This document shows positions 9,202-18,497 of a stretch of 64,000 nt of DNA, piece by piece; position 1 is the first letter of the stretch, and every line of letters starts with the position of its first letter. The stretch lies in the NCBI RefSeq assembly GCF_002165575.1, contig NZ_MXQF01000007.1, forward strand, positions 1-64,000. Reading direction: 5' to 3'. The DNA comes from Pseudoalteromonas sp. A601 (lineage in GTDB: Bacteria; Pseudomonadota; Gammaproteobacteria; Enterobacterales; Alteromonadaceae). The translations under genes were made by a program, and so were the position numbers. Below the pieces are notes generated by a model that was not told where the DNA came from, ran no database searches, and was given only the letters and a program-made list of their open reading frames with translations.

Positions 9202-9216
9202 TAATAAGAATTCTCA
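9202..9216 (-). promoter_or_regulatory. Probable Fur box before the PepSY operon
   Basis: Read on the minus strand the site is TGAGAATTCTTATTA, which matches 11 of 14 defined positions of the 7-1-7 Fur consensus TGATAATnATTATCA. It lies about 20 bases upstream of the ATG of the PepSY gene, a position where a bound repressor would block transcription. The call rests on the match and on the PepSY context. Confidence 0.6.
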
Positions 9217-9308
9217 ATGTATTTTACGATTGTACTATTAAAGATATAAGGAACTCAATTAGCTTAGCCAAATGTTCCTTATACAGGGGGGGGATTTGTT
9301 TTAAATAC

Positions 9309-10133
9309 CTATTCTTTATTAAAAGTAACCACTCGCTGAGGAAATGGGATTTCAATATCTGCGCCTTGGATTGCGTTATAAACACCACCGTTAACAGCGA
9401 GCTTAGTTTCAATAATTTTAGTTGTCGGTACCCAATAGCGATAACTAATCGTCACGCCACTATCTGCAAAACGCTCTATACCGACTTGTGAATGAGGGTC
9501 ATCGGCGACGAGTGCATGTTCTTTTAACACGCCTTCTATTAAGCCTATTGCTTGCTCCGCACTGGCGTTATAGGCAATATCTATTTCACCTTTTACCAGT
9601 GAGTAGCTAAATGAGTTATGTAATATTTCACCGACGATGTGTTTGTTTGGAATGGTAATTTCTACTTTTTCTTCGTTGATAAGTACCGTATGGCCAAGCT
9701 CAATGGTTTTTACTTGGCCACTGACGTTCTTAACTTCGATAGTGTCGCCAACAATAAAGGGGCGCGTAGCAATAATCGCAAGGCCAGCGCCATAATTTGA
9801 CAGCATTCCTTGTAATGCTAAACCTGCACCTAGCGAAGCAGCACCAATTGCTGCAACAAACGGGGTAACACTAATGCCAATTTTACCCAGTGCGATAATT
9901 ATAAACATGATGATTAATAGAACTTTGACAACGTTACTGACAAAGTTAGTGAGTGTGACATCGATGTTATTGCGGGACATGATCCCTGCAACCACCTTTG
10001 ACAGCTTTTGCGCTATCCACAGCCCAAATATTAATATCAGTAGTGCACCAACAAGCTGCATACTGTACTTAACTAAATACTCACTAATCATTGTGTAATA
10101 TTTTTCGACTTGTTCTATTTCTGTGCTGATCAT
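9309..10133 (-). CDS. Small-conductance mechanosensitive channel (MscS type)
   Basis: 274 residues, the length of minimal MscS channels. Three membrane segments are visible (about 20-42, 65-85, 90-115). The third contains the Gly/Ala-rich pore helix AAIGAASLGAGLALQGMLSN. It is followed by the beta domain (GDTIEVKNVSGQVKTIEL) and the C-terminal vestibule domain. The channel opens on hypo-osmotic shock to release solutes, fitting a marine bacterium that faces salinity changes. The gene is separate from the PepSY pair. A G8 run (9286-9293) lies just beyond its stop codon. Confidence 0.95.
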   Translation of the reverse strand: MISTEIEQVEKYYTMISEYLVKYSMQLVGALLILIFGLWIAQKLSKVVAGIMSRNNIDVTLTNFVSNVVKVLLIIMFIIIALGKIGISVTPFVAAIGAASLGAGLALQGMLSNYGAGLAIIATRPFIVGDTIEVKNVSGQVKTIELGHTVLINEEKVEITIPNKHIVGEILHNSFSYSLVKGEIDIAYNASAEQAIGLIEGVLKEHALVADDPHSQVGIERFADSGVTISYRYWVPTTKIIETKLAVNGGVYNAIQGADIEIPFPQRVVTFNKE

Positions 10134-10182
10134 CCAAAATCCATGAAGTGATAATTAAAAACGTTGTAACCAAGTGTGTTTA

Positions 10183-10890
10183 TCATAACAGAGCTTGATA
10201 CAAAAATGGATAAAGCCAAGGCACTATAAGTGCAGTTAAAAGGGCGCTTAATGCCATTGCTACTGATGCATAGGCACCAGCTGATACATTTTCGTTTAAC
10301 ACAGCGGCTGTGCCAATTGCATGGCAGGCTGTGCCAATTGCGACACCTTGCGCTTGGTGATTAGATATACCAATAAAGCGCAAAAATAACACGCCAAATA
10401 AAGCACCTAATACACCAATAAAAATTACCATTGCCGCTGCTAAAGAGGGCACCCCGCCTAAAGAATCAGTAACCAGCAAGGTGATAGGCGTTGTAACCGA
10501 CAGAGCTGCTACTGAAGCGGCCAGTGCTTTTGGAGCAGCAAAAAACAAAGCTAGAACGGTGCCTACAAAGGTTGCATTTATAATCCCTGCGGTACAACTG
10601 AGCAAAATTAAAAGCGCATTTTTACGAACATGTACAAACTGTTGGTATAAAGGAACTGCAAGCGCAACAATTGCAGGCTCTAACAACCAGCTGAGTATTT
10701 GAGTATGTTGATAGAACGGCTTATAAGGCAACTTAAACAGCAGTAATAAAGCAGCTACAATTGTAATTGCCAGAAATACAGGGTTTGTCAGTGATTTTAT
10801 AATCGAGTTACCGCTCAAGCTATTTAGCCGCTTAAGTATAATGAATAAGCCAACCACCATAAAAGAGCTTAACCACCAATAATTAATCAT
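10183..10890 (-). CDS. LrgB/CidB family membrane protein
   Basis: About 235 residues with many hydrophobic segments. The Gly-rich GTACHAIGTAAVLNE motif is characteristic of the LrgB family (YohK in Escherichia coli). LrgB works with LrgA in membrane functions linked to murein hydrolase control, overflow metabolism and possibly organic acid export. The ATG at 10890 overlaps the lrgA stop by 8 bases (ATGATTAA), giving translational coupling; AAAGG lies about 11 bases upstream. An in-frame TTG at 10917 would add nine residues. Confidence 0.88.
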   Translation of the reverse strand: MINYWWLSSFMVVGLFIILKRLNSLSGNSIIKSLTNPVFLAITIVAALLLLFKLPYKPFYQHTQILSWLLEPAIVALAVPLYQQFVHVRKNALLILLSCTAGIINATFVGTVLALFFAAPKALAASVAALSVTTPITLLVTDSLGGVPSLAAAMVIFIGVLGALFGVLFLRFIGISNHQAQGVAIGTACHAIGTAAVLNENVSAGAYASVAMALSALLTALIVPWLYPFLYQALL

Positions 10891-11269
10891 GCTGCGCACG
10901 ACCTTTGTAATAACCAATTATGTGGCTTATCAATAATAGGCTTGTTAACGGGATGAGAATTAAAGTTGCTGTAATAAATTGCCAGTATTGCTGTATTAAC
11001 CCTAAGTGTTCAATAAATCCAACCCCAGCGGGGATGAAGAACAATGGCATAAAACTTAATAGAGGTGATGCAAAGGGGATAACTTGGGCCTCTTTTATTA
11101 TGCCTGACAAGAGCAAAGTAACTAAAAGTAGCATACCTAGTATGGGAGCTGGAAAGCTGCCGCCAATAAAGTGCATAGTCAACTTAGCTATTAGCAAGCA
11201 GCCCAAAATAATGCCACAACTGACTACAAGCTGGGAGCTTGTTTGCAAGAATAACTTTAACTTTGTCAT
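10883..11269 (-). CDS. LrgA/CidA family holin-like membrane protein
   Basis: 128 residues with four hydrophobic segments, and the family signature FIGGSFPAPILGMLLLVTLL near residue 35. LrgA/CidA proteins are small holin-like inner-membrane proteins that act with LrgB. In several bacteria the pair responds to pyruvate, acetate or membrane potential. The gene is first in a two-gene unit with its lrgB partner. No LytR-type regulator gene lies next to it, so its control is not evident from the window. Confidence 0.88.
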   Translation of the reverse strand: MTKLKLFLQTSSQLVVSCGIILGCLLIAKLTMHFIGGSFPAPILGMLLLVTLLLSGIIKEAQVIPFASPLLSFMPLFFIPAGVGFIEHLGLIQQYWQFITATLILIPLTSLLLISHIIGYYKGRAQHD

Positions 11270-11346
11270 AGTAGGCTCTGTAATAATTTAAGATTTTATA
11301 ACACTAAAATTAATCATATTTGGTGACTTTTTAATATGTGACATAT

Positions 11347-12138
11347 TTACCAGCGTTTTGGGTCTGAGTATTCAATGCTCTCGTCACCTTTTGCTCTAGC
11401 AATTGCTTTTTTTGTATTTTTATTGAGTAATAGTCGAATTTGGCTAAACGTTTCTTTCGCCAGAATTTTTCGTCTAGGAGTCGCGTAACTTTGCTGAGTA
11501 ACACGTTTAATTGCTGCTAATGTGTCAGGTGAACGGGTCATTAAGGTATCAATCATAGCTAAACACGCTTTAAGCGGCTCGTTGCTTACCTGTGTTATTA
11601 ACCCTAGTTGCTTGGCAGTCTTTGCATCAATTGCGGATGCGTGACTGGCGAGCCATTGCGCTTTATCTTTTTGCATTAAACTAGGCAGCACAACGTTCGC
11701 TCCCATGTCTGGGCATAAGCCCCAGCGCGCTTCCATAATCGCTAACTTAGCATCTTCATGTACAATTCTATAATCTGCACCTAAAGCTATTTGTAGACCA
11801 CCACCGAAACAGTTACCTTGAATTACAGCAAATACAGGGATACTTAAAGACTGCCAACCTAACACAACTTGCTGAGCTAAATTACAGTTACCTGGCAACC
11901 ACTTGAATAACAAGCTAATAATATTCATTGGGTTTTTCATCACAGCCGCAACATCAAGGCCAGCACAAAAATTAGCACCTTCGCCTTGGATAATAACTGC
12001 GCGAATAGAGCTATCTTTTTTAATTTGTTTAATCACTGATGCCAGCTGTTTAAACATAATGAAGTTGAGTGCGTTTTGTTTTTCTTCGCGGGTAAAAGTT
12101 ACGAAAGCGATGTGTTGTTGTTTTTCAAGCTTTACCAT
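11347..12138 (-). CDS. Crotonase (enoyl-CoA hydratase/isomerase) family protein
   Basis: 263 residues, the usual length for the family. The oxyanion-hole segments are GANFCAGLDVAAV (about 52-64) and GNCFGGGLQIALGADYRI (about 105-122). MEARWGLCPDMGANVVLP follows, where crotonases keep acidic residues. The enzyme should act on an acyl-CoA ester in the cytoplasm. Hydratase, isomerase or hydrolase activity cannot be told apart from sequence. It is a single gene, divergent from the efflux pair, with the long palindrome between them. Confidence 0.88.
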   Translation of the reverse strand: MVKLEKQQHIAFVTFTREEKQNALNFIMFKQLASVIKQIKKDSSIRAVIIQGEGANFCAGLDVAAVMKNPMNIISLLFKWLPGNCNLAQQVVLGWQSLSIPVFAVIQGNCFGGGLQIALGADYRIVHEDAKLAIMEARWGLCPDMGANVVLPSLMQKDKAQWLASHASAIDAKTAKQLGLITQVSNEPLKACLAMIDTLMTRSPDTLAAIKRVTQQSYATPRRKILAKETFSQIRLLLNKNTKKAIARAKGDESIEYSDPKRW

Positions 12139-12211
12139 GTTAACTGCTCTGACCTGTTTTAACTTAGCTTACGAATTAAAAAGAATGATGTAAAGCGATG
12201 CTTTTTAATTT

Positions 12212-12274
12212 TAAAAATATACACCTATTTGTAAACCTGACCTACAAAAGGTTACAAAGTGGTGTATATTTTTA
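12212..12274. promoter_or_regulatory. 63-base interrupted palindrome between crotonase and efflux genes
   Basis: The outer arms are a perfect 14-base inverted repeat (TAAAAATATACACC at 12212-12225 and GGTGTATATTTTTA at 12261-12274). Inside, TTTGTAA (12228-12234) pairs with TTACAAA (12252-12258), and ACCT with AGGT. Each half reads ACACC, two bases, TTTGTAA, so this is either one very long dyad or two facing operator sites. It lies about 120 bases before the efflux pair and about 75 bases before the divergent crotonase gene. No regulator gene is adjacent. Confidence 0.6.
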
Positions 12275-12392
12275 TCTGAACTAATAGCTATCTCAGAGCT
12301 CAATACTAGCCGGACAAACAAGTTATGCGTTTTGATGTAACTAACAATAATCATAAAAGGTAGTTTTTAAAAAGCTATCAAGGAGAAAAACC

Positions 12393-13598
12393 ATGCTTAA
12401 ACGGTTTACGCCAAGCATTTTAGCAAGTTATATGTCGTTAGCTGTCAAAGGTGCCTTAGGAATGGCATTTATTGTATCGTTAGCAGGTTGCTCTGATGAA
12501 AATGCAGCAAAACAAGTTGCTCCCGCGCCTGCTGTTTCTGTATTTAATGTGGTTTTTCAAGATGTTGGTGACTACCGGGAGTTTGTAGCGCGAACAGAAG
12601 CACACCAAGAAGTTAAAATAAGAGCTCGTGTTGAAGGTGAGCTGATAGAACGTCACTTTAATGAAGGCTCTTATGTAGAAAAAGGCCAGTTACTACTTCG
12701 TATTGACCCCTCAGAGTATAAATCTTCAGTGGCTGAGATTGAAGCTGATATTAAAAGTAAAATGGCAGGTGAGAATGGAGCGCAGCGTGATTTAAAACGA
12801 GGCAAAGAAGTTGCTGCACAAGGGTTTATCTCGCAATCTGATCTCGATAAATTAACAACTAATTATGAGCAAGCCGCTGCTGCAGTTAAGTCTGCCCAAG
12901 CGAGTTTAGAAAAGGCTAAACTAAATTTAAGTTATACAGAAATTCGCGCACCATTTGCCGGGCGTATTGGTAAAGTAAATTACGATGTAGGCAATATCGT
13001 AGGACCAAGCTCTAGTGAATTGGCAGAACTAACAGACGTTGACCCTATTTATGTAAACTTTCAAGTCGAAGAGGCTGATTACATAAGTTACCGGCAAAAA
13101 CACCAAGATAGTGTGAATGACCCACAAAATGTGCCGATTGATTTATCACTGCGATTACCAAATAACACTAATTTTGCCGCAAAAGGGCAGTTAGATTTTG
13201 CCGATACGAAAATAGATAGAAGTACGGGTACGGTAGAGTTACGTGCAACTTTCGCAAATGAGAAAAGTATTGTTATGCCAGGATTGTTTGTAACTTTAAT
13301 AGTAGAAAGTAAAAATAAGCAAGAACATGCACTGATCCCACAAGCCGCGGTACAAGAAAACCAACAAGGTAAATTCGTATTGGTGGTTGGAGACGATAAT
13401 AAAGTTGCTACACGTATTGTAACTTTAGGTCGACGTATTAACGCTATGTGGGTTGTTGAATCTGGCTTAAAAGAGGGTGAAAAGGTCATCGTTGAAGGGT
13501 TACAGAAAGTACGACAAGGAGTTGAAGTAAAGCCAGTTGAGAAAATGGTTGATCACGTCACCGGTACTATCTCAAGTAAAACAGACCCAGCGAGTTAA
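12393..13598 (+). CDS. RND efflux periplasmic adaptor, lipoprotein (AcrA/MexA type)
   Basis: 401 residues. The N-terminus has a signal ending in a lipobox (SLAGC, Cys about 33), so the mature protein is probably lipid-anchored in the inner membrane. Lipoyl halves (VKIRARVEGELIERHFNEGSYVEKGQLLLRID, written here by its conserved parts VKIRARVEG and GQLLLRIDP) flank a coiled-coil hairpin (about 115-175). The beta-barrel and membrane-proximal domains follow. The SD is AAGGAG. It lies 11 bases upstream of the pump gene. No outer-membrane channel gene follows, so the complex must use a TolC encoded elsewhere. Confidence 0.95.
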   Translation: MLKRFTPSILASYMSLAVKGALGMAFIVSLAGCSDENAAKQVAPAPAVSVFNVVFQDVGDYREFVARTEAHQEVKIRARVEGELIERHFNEGSYVEKGQLLLRIDPSEYKSSVAEIEADIKSKMAGENGAQRDLKRGKEVAAQGFISQSDLDKLTTNYEQAAAAVKSAQASLEKAKLNLSYTEIRAPFAGRIGKVNYDVGNIVGPSSSELAELTDVDPIYVNFQVEEADYISYRQKHQDSVNDPQNVPIDLSLRLPNNTNFAAKGQLDFADTKIDRSTGTVELRATFANEKSIVMPGLFVTLIVESKNKQEHALIPQAAVQENQQGKFVLVVGDDNKVATRIVTLGRRINAMWVVESGLKEGEKVIVEGLQKVRQGVEVKPVEKMVDHVTGTISSKTDPAS

Positions 13599-13609
13599 TA
13601 GGAGCGTAT

Positions 13610-16600
13610 ATGATAAGTAAAACGTTTATCGCGCGACCTAAATTTGCTTTAGTGATCTCTATAGTCATTACCTTAGCTGGTTTGATTTCAATGGGTTTGC
13701 TTCCAGTAAATATGTATCCAGAAATAACCCCGCCGCAAGTACAAATAACGGCTGTTTACCCTGGAGCGAGTGCGCAAATAGTTGAAGAGTCAGTGATTCG
13801 GCCCATTGAAGAGCAAGTCAATGGGGTTGAAGACATGATGTATATAGAATCGAGTTCCACTAATAATGGTACAGCCAACATTACGGTGTACTTTAAAGTC
13901 GGGACTGATACAGATATTGCACAAGTTAATGTGCAAAATCGGGTTGCGCTTGCTGAGCCTGGGTTGCCCTCAGAAGTCACGCGACAAGGAGTCTCGGTTA
14001 AGAAAAAATCCAGCTCTATGTTATTGGGTATTAACCTTTACTCTAATCAAGAAAATATTGATGCAATCTTTTTAAGTAACTACGCTACAAATTATATAAC
14101 AGAGCCTCTTGGTCGTATTGAAGGTGTCGCGTCAGCTGAAGTGATGGGTGAACAAACTTATTCAATGAGGTTGTGGCTTCGTCCAGATAAAATGGCATCT
14201 TTGGGCCTTAGCGTGACTGAAGTGCAAGCTGCGCTGCAAGAACAAAATACCATTGTTGCTGCAGGTAAATTAGGTGCTGCGCCTTCGCTACCGAGTCAAC
14301 AATTCGAATATTCAATACAAGCTAAAGGGCGTTTAAAAACCCCCGCAGAATTTGGCCAAACAATTATTCGCGCTAACCAAGGCGGTAATTTTGTGCGTTT
14401 AAATGATATTGCGCGAATAGAGCTAGGTTCGGCCGATTACAGTATAGCGGCTAAATTGAACCAACAAGATACCGCATTTGTGGTTATTTACCAGCTAACG
14501 GATGCAAACGCTACGCAAGTTGCCACAGATGTAAAAGCAACAATGGCAGAGCTTGCTAAACAACTTCCTGACGGCGTTGAGTATTCTATACCTTATGATA
14601 CCACTGAGTTCATTAACCGCTCGATTGAAGAGGTGGTGGTTACCTTATTTCAAGCCGTAGGCTTGGTGGTGTTAGTTGTGTTTTTATTTTTACAAAACTG
14701 GCGAGCCACGCTTATTCCTACCATTGCAATTCCAGTTTCTTTAGTTGGTACTTTTGCTTTTATGATGGCTATGAACTACTCAATAAACCTAATAACTCTG
14801 TTTGGCTTAGTACTGGCAATAGGTATTGTGGTAGATGACGCAATTATTGTTATAGAAAACGTTGAGCGGATCTTAAAAGAAGATAAGCTACCTATCAAAG
14901 AAGCTGTAACCAAAGCGATGGAGCAAGTAACTGGGCCAATTATTGCTACAACACTAGTGTTGTTAGCTGTATTTGTTCCTGTTGGCTTTATGCCTGGTAT
15001 TACTGGGGAGTTGTATAAACAGTTTTCGGTGACAATTTCATTCGCAGTGCTTATTTCTTCAGTAAATGCGTTAACACTCAGCCCCGCATTGTGTGCTTTG
15101 TTATTAAATGAAAAAGCCATGAAACCGATAAAGTGGCTTGCTCCAATTGAACGAGGCATTACTCAATCTACCTCAATTTATAGCAAAGTCATTCATTTTA
15201 TCCTTAAGCGTGCTGGGCGAATGAGTTTATTTGCGATCATCATATTTGTTGCAGCCGGATGGCTTGCGAAAAGTGTTCCGACAGGGTTTGTACCAGCAGA
15301 GGATCAGGGTTTTGTATTTGTTGATGTTCAATTACCTGATGCCGCGGCGTCAGGACGCACGCAAGATGTGATGAAAAAAATAGGCGATATAGTTAAGAAC
15401 GAGCCCTCTGCGACCGACTTTATTGCCGTGTCTGGTTTTTCTTTAATTGGCGGTGCAGGGTCAAATAACGCTTTAGGTATTGTTATTTTAAAAGACTGGG
15501 AAGAGCGCACAACAGCAGAGCTAGGGCTCAAAGCAACGATAGGTCGTCTTATGGGGCAAATGTGGGCGATGCCAGATGCGCAAGTAATGGTGTTTAATCC
15601 GCCGCCAATCCCAGGGCTTGGCACAAGTTCGGGGTTTGAATTTAGGTTACAGGACAGTGAAGGACGGGATCCGACTGAGTTGGCTCAAGTGCTTAATGGC
15701 TTGGTGTATGAAGCAAATCAACATCCGAGCTTAAGCAATGTATACAGTACATTTCGTGCCAATGTTCCTCAGTACTTCTTAGAAATTGATCGTAATAAAG
15801 CCAAAGCTCAAGGTGTTGCTCTAAGCGATATATTTATTACCCTGCAAGCTCAATTGGGCTCTTTATACATTAATGATTTTAATCAGTTTAGTCGCACATA
15901 TAAGGTTATTATGCAGGCTGAAAGTGAGTTTCGTAAAGACCCAGCTGATTTGCAGCACTATTTTGTGCGTAATGATCAGGGTGACATGGTGCCGTTAACG
16001 ACCCTTGCTAAACTTGAGCCGATCCTTGGGCCTACCACATTAAACCACTTTAACTTATACCGTAGTGCCAGTATTAGTGGTCAGGCTGCGACTGGGTTTT
16101 CAAGTGGTGACGCTATTGCCGCTATGCAAGAGCTTGCAGGGCAACTACCTAGCGGTTATACATTTGAATGGGCAGGCCAATCTAAGCAGGAAATAGAAGC
16201 AGGTAATATGGCGCCATTACTATTTGGCTTAGCGGTTTTATTTGTCTATTTATTTTTAGTTGCACAATATGAAAGTTGGACCATTCCATTTTCTGTTATT
16301 GCGGCAATACCGCTTGCGATGTTTGGCGCAATGCTTGCTTTATATGTGATTGGTATTGAAAACAATATTTATGCTCAGGTTGGCTTAGTATTATTAATAG
16401 GCATGTCGACTAAAACAGCTATTCTGATAGTTGAGTTTGCCATGGAAGAGCGAGCTGCTGGGAAAAGTATTTTTGAGGCAGCATCAAGCGCAGCTAAAAT
16501 GCGATTTCGTGCAGTACTAATGACTGCATTCTCTTTCGTCTTAGGTGTGTTGCCGTTAGTGTTTGCAACAGGCGCGGGGGCTGGCAGTAGGGTGTCATTA

Positions 16601-16726
16601 GGTGTCACAGTGCTTGCAGGTATGCTAGCAGCTACTATTTTGGGTACTTTACTAGTGCCGTTATTTTATAGCTTAGTGCAGACTATGCGTGAAAAAATTA
16701 AAGTTACAACTAGTCCTGAATCGTAA
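13610..16726 (+). CDS. RND multidrug efflux pump, HAE1 type (AcrB/MexB-like)
   Basis: 1038 residues, the standard length for a proton-driven tripartite pump. The N-terminus MISKTFIARPKFALVISIVI is the first membrane helix, followed by LLPVNMYPEITPPQVQI. The proton-relay Asp pair is visible in AIGIVVDDAIIVIENV. The second half repeats the large periplasmic and membrane blocks, including LVAQYESWTIPFSV. The pump should export hydrophobic or amphipathic drugs together with the upstream adaptor. A good ribosome site (AGGAG) precedes the ATG. A strong terminator follows, so the operon ends here. Confidence 0.96.
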   Translation: MISKTFIARPKFALVISIVITLAGLISMGLLPVNMYPEITPPQVQITAVYPGASAQIVEESVIRPIEEQVNGVEDMMYIESSSTNNGTANITVYFKVGTDTDIAQVNVQNRVALAEPGLPSEVTRQGVSVKKKSSSMLLGINLYSNQENIDAIFLSNYATNYITEPLGRIEGVASAEVMGEQTYSMRLWLRPDKMASLGLSVTEVQAALQEQNTIVAAGKLGAAPSLPSQQFEYSIQAKGRLKTPAEFGQTIIRANQGGNFVRLNDIARIELGSADYSIAAKLNQQDTAFVVIYQLTDANATQVATDVKATMAELAKQLPDGVEYSIPYDTTEFINRSIEEVVVTLFQAVGLVVLVVFLFLQNWRATLIPTIAIPVSLVGTFAFMMAMNYSINLITLFGLVLAIGIVVDDAIIVIENVERILKEDKLPIKEAVTKAMEQVTGPIIATTLVLLAVFVPVGFMPGITGELYKQFSVTISFAVLISSVNALTLSPALCALLLNEKAMKPIKWLAPIERGITQSTSIYSKVIHFILKRAGRMSLFAIIIFVAAGWLAKSVPTGFVPAEDQGFVFVDVQLPDAAASGRTQDVMKKIGDIVKNEPSATDFIAVSGFSLIGGAGSNNALGIVILKDWEERTTAELGLKATIGRLMGQMWAMPDAQVMVFNPPPIPGLGTSSGFEFRLQDSEGRDPTELAQVLNGLVYEANQHPSLSNVYSTFRANVPQYFLEIDRNKAKAQGVALSDIFITLQAQLGSLYINDFNQFSRTYKVIMQAESEFRKDPADLQHYFVRNDQGDMVPLTTLAKLEPILGPTTLNHFNLYRSASISGQAATGFSSGDAIAAMQELAGQLPSGYTFEWAGQSKQEIEAGNMAPLLFGLAVLFVYLFLVAQYESWTIPFSVIAAIPLAMFGAMLALYVIGIENNIYAQVGLVLLIGMSTKTAILIVEFAMEERAAGKSIFEAASSAAKMRFRAVLMTAFSFVLGVLPLVFATGAGAGSRVSLGVTVLAGMLAATILGTLLVPLFYSLVQTMREKIKVTTSPES

Positions 16727-16740
16727 AATTGAGTTTTGCT

Positions 16741-16771
16741 AAAAAAAGTCAGGGAAACCTGACTTTTTTTT
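16741..16771 (+). terminator. Intrinsic terminator after the efflux pair
   Basis: GTCAGG (16748-16753), loop GAAA, CCTGAC (16758-16763), flanked by A and T runs, so the stem extends and a T8 tract follows. Confidence 0.92.
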
Positions 16772-16832
16772 GGCATAATTTTGTTGAGGTTTGATACTAT
16801 AGCAACCATAAAGTCGATAAAGAGTAATGGCA

Positions 16833-17153
16833 ATGACAGGACCACGTTTATATAGCGAAGAAGAAGTGACGCATCAAGCGTACGATATTTTTTTAGAGTT
16901 AGCGCCAGATAATTTAACCGATCAAGATGTTGAAGACTTTAATATGCACAGGGAAAACCTCGGCTTTATTGAAGAAGGTGAACCAGACGAACAGTGGCAA
17001 GACTTCGTTGCATTAGAAATAGAGCCAGAACATTTTTTACAGGTGTTAGTTGGTCTTGAATTTGAGAATCAAGACATTTTATTTGCTAAAATTTTAATCA
17101 GTCGCGATAAAGATGCGCCGTTTTGTCATATTTTGTGGAAAGATAGCGAATAA
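16833..17153 (+). CDS. HI1450/YciU family acidic double-stranded DNA mimic protein
   Basis: 106 residues, strongly acidic, with the family segments AYDIFLELAPDNLTDQDVEDFN and ILFAKILISRDKDAPFCHILWKD (given here as landmarks AYDIFLELA and CHILW). Haemophilus HI1450 and Escherichia coli YciU belong to this family; HI1450 binds HU and is proposed to imitate DNA by its surface charge. ATG 16833 is preferred over ATG 16827, since AAGAG is 8 bases upstream of it but only 2 from the other. It follows a strong terminator, so it has its own promoter. Its target in this organism is not known. Confidence 0.85.
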   Translation: MTGPRLYSEEEVTHQAYDIFLELAPDNLTDQDVEDFNMHRENLGFIEEGEPDEQWQDFVALEIEPEHFLQVLVGLEFENQDILFAKILISRDKDAPFCHILWKDSE

Positions 17154-17212
17154 ACAATGAATTATTTTGGTGAATTAGCTAGCAATAGCGTTTATGTATT
17201 AGCGAGTAAACA

Positions 17213-18028
17213 GTGAATCGTTTTTTACTGTTTTTTTGTTTATTTGTGAGCTTTAAAATTTGGGCAGTTGATCCGTTTGAAGACTTTCATGAATATGGCC
17301 AGCTTTCTGAAGAAGAAATACATAAAATACATCAGGGTGAAATGCTGTATGGTGATACAGAGTTTGGTTTTATTGTAAGTCGCGGCAATACAAGCTCTAC
17401 CAGTTTTAAGCTCAGAGGTAATTTGTACCAAGACTTAGAGAGTTGGCGAAACCAATTCAAAATAGACACGTTGTACAAGCGTGATCGTAATGATACTACT
17501 GGTGATGATGAAGTTTCGGCTAATCGTATATTTATATCGGCGCAAGGAAACTATAAAGTAGGTGTTAAAAACGCCTCTTTCTTTGTCTACGGTGATTATG
17601 AAAATGATGAGTTTAGTGGCTTAGAATTTAAAAGCACAATTGCAACCGGTTATGGTAATCGCTTGTACCAAGGTGTAAAAAACCAAGTGGATTTTGATAT
17701 AGGGCCTGGTTTATACCGCTCTGTTGCTGATGACGAAACAGAGTTGGCAACAGATGAAGATGCTACCAAAACCGGTTATTTATTACGAGTTGCGTTGCAG
17801 TGGGAGCGTACAGTTTCAAAGCGTACCCGATTCAATCAAGATGTGAGTATTGAGCAATCATTGTCTGGCTTAAACTCACGCCTTAAGTCTGAGACATCGT
17901 TGATCAGTCAAGTTATGGGGGCTGTGTCATTAAAGTTTGCCTACCTATATCGATATAATTCAAAGCCAGAAGATGACAAGCTTAAGTATGACTCTGAGCT
18001 TAGTGCTACTTTTGTATATAGTTTTTAA
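17213..18028 (+). CDS. DUF481 putative outer-membrane beta-barrel protein
   Basis: 271 residues from a GTG start that begins a clear signal peptide (MNRFLLFFCLFVSFKIWA). The rest shows alternating beta-strand patterns ending in aromatic residues, with ATFVYSF at the C-terminus, as in outer-membrane barrels. The GDTEFGFIVSRGNTSSTSF and ETSLISQVMG regions fit the DUF481 (salt-stress-induced outer-membrane) family. Function is unknown. The start lies about 60 bases after the DNA-mimic gene, with no terminator between, so cotranscription is possible. Confidence 0.82.
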   Translation: MNRFLLFFCLFVSFKIWAVDPFEDFHEYGQLSEEEIHKIHQGEMLYGDTEFGFIVSRGNTSSTSFKLRGNLYQDLESWRNQFKIDTLYKRDRNDTTGDDEVSANRIFISAQGNYKVGVKNASFFVYGDYENDEFSGLEFKSTIATGYGNRLYQGVKNQVDFDIGPGLYRSVADDETELATDEDATKTGYLLRVALQWERTVSKRTRFNQDVSIEQSLSGLNSRLKSETSLISQVMGAVSLKFAYLYRYNSKPEDDKLKYDSELSATFVYSF

Positions 18029-18046
18029 CCCCTTATAGAGATTTTT

Positions 18047-18496
18047 ATGTATCAACATAAGCAGTATGCTTTATTTATTTTTGCGATACTAGCGTGGATT
18101 GGCAGCTTCGTTGGCCTTGCATGGTATTTAATTGGCGCAGATATGCCATTAATGGTATTTGCTGGGATACTTGTTTTAGTGGGTTTTATTTTCCACGGTC
18201 TAACCATTAAAGTTGATAGTGAGACTATTGGTTGGGGCTTTGGTCCGGGTTTATTTGGTCAAACGTTAATGCTTGCAGATATTGTAGAAGCAAAAGCTGT
18301 GGAAAATTCATTTCGCCATGGTATTGGCTTACGGATCACTCATGATGGCTGGGTTTATACTGTGTCCGGGTTTAGTGCGGTTCAGCTAACGATGAAAGAT
18401 GGTAGCCAGTATCGCTTAGGTACTAATGATCAAGCGGGGTTACTTAGCGCGCTCGAAGGTAAAATTTTTCCGTCAGAAGCAGTTGAAACAGCTTAG
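18047..18496 (+). CDS. Small inner-membrane protein of unknown function
   Basis: 149 residues. Two hydrophobic segments near the N-terminus (about 8-28 and 31-52) are followed by a soluble domain rich in beta-strands (TIKVDSETIGWGFGPGLFG, ITHDGWVYTVSGFSAV). The domain could have a PH-like fold, but I cannot confirm a family. The ATG at 18047 lies 18 bases after the DUF481 gene, and a strong bidirectional terminator follows, so the two genes are probably one transcript. There is no clue to a role. Confidence 0.7.
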   Translation: MYQHKQYALFIFAILAWIGSFVGLAWYLIGADMPLMVFAGILVLVGFIFHGLTIKVDSETIGWGFGPGLFGQTLMLADIVEAKAVENSFRHGIGLRITHDGWVYTVSGFSAVQLTMKDGSQYRLGTNDQAGLLSALEGKIFPSEAVETA

Positions 18497-18497
18497 G

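Noticed and set aside
9248..9280. Terminator formed by AAGGAAC and GTTCCTT
   Set aside because: The stem is only 7 bp with a loop of about 19 and no T tract follows.
9195..9491. Plus-strand frame over the PepSY promoter and mscS end
   Set aside because: It overlaps the Fur-like site and the 3' end of mscS and has no ribosome site.
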